A DNA stretch of 64,000 nucleotides from Strix aluco (lineage: Eukaryota > Chordata > Aves > Strigiformes > Strigidae), in NCBI RefSeq assembly GCF_031877795.1, contig NC_133943.1, forward strand, positions 12,765,001 through 12,829,000, in the 5' to 3' direction. The stretch's first letter is position 1, and each line of letters opens with the position of its first letter. The translations under genes were made by a program, and so were the position numbers. Shown piece after piece: positions 60,527 to 64,000 of the stretch. Below the pieces are notes generated by a model. The model saw nothing but the letters and a program-made list of their open reading frames with translations, had not been told where the DNA came from and made no database searches.

Positions 60527-61622
60527 TGTATTGGGTTTTCGTGGCAAGGTTTTGGTAGCGGGGGTGCTACAGGGTTGGCTTCTGTGAGAAGCTGCCAGAA
60601 GCTTCCCCCCTGTCCAAACAGCTAATGCCAGCCGGCCCCAAGATGGACTCACCACTGGTCAAGGCCAAGCCCATCAGCAACAGTGGTAGCACCTCTGGGA
60701 CAACATATTTCAGAAGGGGGGAAAAAACCTGTGAAACTGCAGCCAGGAGAGAGGAGTGGGAATATGTGAGAGAAACAACTCTGTAGCCACCAAAGTCAGT
60801 GAAGAAGGAGGGGGAGGAGGTGCTCCAGGCACCAGAGCAGAGATTCCCCTGCAGCCCATGGTGAAGCCCATGGTGAGGCAGGCTGTGCCCTGCACCCATG
60901 GAGGTCCACAGTGGAGTAGAGACCCACCTGCAGCCCATGGGGGACCCCACGCTGGAGCAGGTGGATGTTCCCGAAGGAGGCTGTGACCCCATGGGAAGCC
61001 CACGCTGGAGGAGGCTCCTGGCAGGACCTGTGGCCCCATGGAGAGAGGAGCCCATGCTGGACAGGTTTGCTGGCAGGACTGGTGACCCTGCAGGGAACCC
61101 ACGCTGGAGCAGTTCATGAAGAGCTGCAGCCTGTGGGAAGGACCCATGTTAGAGGAGTTCATGGTGGACTGTCTTTTGTGGGAGAGACCCCACGCTGGAG
61201 CAGGGGAAGAGTGTGAGAAGACCTCCCCCTGAGGAGGAAGGAGCAGCAGAAACAACAGGTGATGGACTGACCACAGACCCCAATCCTCGTCCCCCTGTGC
61301 TGCTGGTGGGAAGAAGGTAGAGAAAATTTGGAGTAAAGTTAAGCCCAGGAAGAATGGAGGGGTGGGAGGAAGGTGTTTTAAGATTTAGTTCTTATTTCTC
61401 ATTACCCTACTATGATTTGGTTAGTAATAAATTAAATTAATTTCCCCAAGTCAAGTCTGTTTTGCCCATAATTGCCCAGTAATTGCTGAGTGATCTCTCC
61501 CTGTCCTTATCTCAACCCACAAGCCTTTCATTATATTTTTCTCTCCACTGTCCAGCTGAGGAGGGGAGTGATAGAGCAGCTTTGGTGGGCCCCTGGCATC
61601 CAGCCAGGGCCAACCCACCACA
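60527..61622 (+). mobile_element. LTR of a second avian endogenous retrovirus (solo)
   Basis: An element of about 1.1 kb begins TGTATTGGGTTTTCGTGGC and ends CAACCCACCACA, with TG...CA ends. Five flanking bases nearly match (gttaa at 60522-60526, gttag at 61623-61627), consistent with a 5-bp target-site duplication carrying one change. The middle is GC-rich and made of loosely repeated modules of the type CACGCTGGAGCAG. The 3' part has TAATAAATTAAATTAATT, a likely poly(A) region. I recognise it as a very common neoavian LTR; family name not assigned. No retroviral coding sequence flanks it. The open frames inside on both strands come from the GC-rich repeat. Confidence 0.8.
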
Positions 61623-64000
61623 GTTAGGCAAATTAAATGTGAAGAACAGAGTCTATTATTAGCGAACATTATTTTCCTGGAAACAATCATAAAAAGACAA
61701 TTAGATTTTATCTCACTGTTGCACATGCAGTTTTTGGAAAAAAAAGCAAAAGTGATGAGAGGAATGAAGAGGAGAGGAGAAGCGAAAGGAAAGCAGGAAA
61801 AGAAAAGGAAAAGGTAAGAAAAAGGACGATCTTACACAAGAACTATGTGGCTGGTATTTTAAGTAGAAACAAATACAAGGTAGTGTGATTTTGAGCTGTA
61901 TTAGGTAATGCAAAAGCAAATGACAGTATGAAAGTAATTTTTTTAACTGAAATATAGTGCTGTAATCCACATTCTTTAAAAATGGAGTATGACATTCAGG
62001 TATGCCCAAAGCAACTGGGCTGTCAAAGTTCAATCCATGAAGAGCTAGTTCATGGCAGAAAATGTTACCTGATGCAACTTCTCCTTTCAACTTACTACTT
62101 TGCAACTACCTTCATTTTAATATTATTATTATTTAGGCATTTTTATCTTCCCTACAATAATTTCACATTGATAGTCTTGACTGTTCCTATGGAACTCACA
62201 AAGTCTCAGTGTGGATTACCATGGCATTTGATACTGAGAAATTAATATACTGAAAGATTAAATTACCTGGCTAAAGTAACACAAACACACATGATTTGCT
62301 TCTGCCATGTGCTTTAATTACAAGGTCAGTCCTCTTCTCTGTTTAGGCAAATGACTTAAAAATGGGAAAGAAATTGTATAAAGAATTTCCAACATAGAGA
62401 ATGATAATGGGTCTTTTACTTATGAATCAGAAATTCACTTCCAACCTTAATCAGCAGTGACTGAAAGCCACTGATCTTTAATGGGTAGCTTCATAGAAAG
62501 TTTAAGTAGTTTGAGTCCACTTTCTAATAGATAAATTCCCGTTGAAGACTCATATCAAGGGTGATCTCACTTGAAAGTCTAATGCTCACAATTCATCTCA
62601 GAATTAATGAACTCCAAAAAGATTCCTAAAAAAATGTACAGTCAATTCTTTTCATCAGTCTACTTCCTTTTTGTTATTTCTCCATATACCCAGTTCATGT
62701 TTTTGGCTGAATCAGACACCTCTGGTCAGCTGTGCCCATTCACAGGCACATGTCCCCAAGGTGCTCCGTTACCACCCTGGGGCTCCTCCATGGCGCAAGC
62801 AATTGCTCAGAGTCAAAGGGCTTCCAGAACCCAGAGCCAGAACATGAGAAAGACTTTGCTTTTCTCCAGGTGTACTTACAAGTCCTGGCTGCTGAAAATA
62901 TTGCTCTTCCTTGCTCATCAGACAGCTCCTTTACTTTCAGCAGAGGCTGATAAGCTCCATGGCCCAGCACCAAGAGCTTGTGGTTGGGAACCAGTGGCAA
63001 ACATGGAGAGAAGCAGGACTACTCCATTTTGCAGCTGTGGGCTGCTAGGTGAGGTGAAACAGTCTCACAAATTTACCCAAAGGTTGCAGGAGGAGGCAAT
63101 GTGGCTCTCCAGCAGAGCCTGGACTGGAAAAAGCTTGCAGCCATCCGAACTCCTCATAGCCATTCTGCTACAGAAGTGGCTCCCTCTCCATGGTGGAGGA
63201 GACCCTCTGCTCCTCTTCAGCCTATCACTGTGTCTCAGCAAACAGAATTTGCAGGGATGAAGCCGATGCCAGAATAACTATGGATGTGAGCTTCCCTCCT
63301 CATAGACATGGGGAAAGCACAGTGATGTGAAATGGCATTAGCTTCTTCAGTGTCTGTGACCATTTATTCTGTGCTGGTTGTCTGTCTTCATAAGCATTCA
63401 AACCTCTTGCTTCAATAAGAACAAAATCATAAAGTAATTAAAGAATGGAGTATCTAAGAAAGAAATGTAATCCTTACACACTGGACTTCCTATCTCATGG
63501 GTGGTTGAAAATGTCCCCAGTAGCTTCATTCCCATGACATCAAGAGATCTCTTACAAGACCAATAGGAGTATGAAATGGGGAAACTCACTGGGGCAATTT
63601 TCTTTTCTTCCTCTTTCATTTTCCACATATGTGAATATAGTACCCTCAATTGAAAGATTCAAATTTTAAACAAAAAGTAGCTGTCACCAAAAAGAAAAAC
63701 CATGTGTTTCAGTAATGGTCAAAGAGTTCATATGTCCATATTTTTTGCCCTGAGGAGATATATCTTATCAAGAATCTTTAAGATAAGATAAGAGAATAAG
63801 AAATTTATCCCTCAAGATGAATCTAATCTCTTATGAGACGTCTGCTTGAAGAAATTGGAAGAGAGACCTGGATCACCAAGATCAATTCCCCATCATCACA
63901 ACTATACAAGATATGTTTACTCCAAAGCATTCCTTGAACAGCTCCTTCCCAAGCCATGAAATGCTCCTCTTTAAAATTGAAGATTACAAAACCAGTGTCT
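61623..64000. other. Intergenic DNA to the window end
   Basis: No gene can be supported. The longest ATG-started frame in the window, 217 codons on plus at 62607-63260, lies here, but the predicted peptide has no recognisable domain, and opposite-strand frames overlap it. A GATAAGATAAGATAAG-type run occurs near 63778-63792. Confidence 0.45.

Noticed and set aside
60567-61255. Open frames of 162 and 181 codons on minus and several on plus
   Set aside because: They fall inside an LTR with GC-rich repeated modules and run on both strands with no domain.

Overview
This is ordinary vertebrate nuclear DNA, AT-rich, with genes split by introns. Almost none of its long open frames are genes. It is very probably from a bird. 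The protein encoded by the interleukin gene looks avian from memory, CR1-type LINE 3' ends are present, and two LTRs match types I know as common in neoavian birds. The species cannot be named from sequence alone.

Two genes can be rebuilt exon by exon, both on the minus strand. (1) Positions about 28.6-39.8 kb hold a complete IL12B gene, the shared p40 subunit of IL-12 and IL-23. It has one non-coding first exon, six main coding exons and a last exon that supplies only the end of the stop codon and the 3' UTR. All splice sites are canonical and the phases join into a 318-residue protein. A TATA-like box, a C/EBP-like site and a kappaB-like site lie upstream, and AU-rich repeats lie in the 3' UTR. 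(2) Positions about 15.5-21.3 kb hold a complete four-exon gene for a small secreted Kazal-type serine protease inhibitor (SPINK family, 85 or 82 residues). Its exons are too short to show as open frames, and one is only 20 bp.

Region by region: 1-1.85 kb has no recognisable gene. 1.85-2.65 kb is a CpG island with ETS, Sp1 and YY1-type motifs and a good minus-strand splice donor, probably the promoter and first exon of a gene that leaves the window to the left. 3.2-3.8 kb is a solo LTR. 3.8-15.5 kb has no confirmed gene, but an exon-like minus-strand frame at 12.74-12.94 kb is unexplained. 15.5-21.3 kb is the SPINK gene. 21.3-28.6 kb is intergenic with a CR1 3' end at 24.2-24.7 kb. 28.6-39.9 kb is IL12B. 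40-64 kb is a long stretch upstream of IL12B with no gene I can support; it holds microsatellites (55.0-55.3 and 57.4 kb) and a second LTR of about 1.1 kb (60.5-61.6 kb).

The two confirmed genes are not a shared pathway. One is an immune cytokine subunit and the other a secreted protease inhibitor. I found no novel multi-gene system. The most useful new content is the SPINK gene model, the complete IL12B structure and a few unexplained sequence structures.
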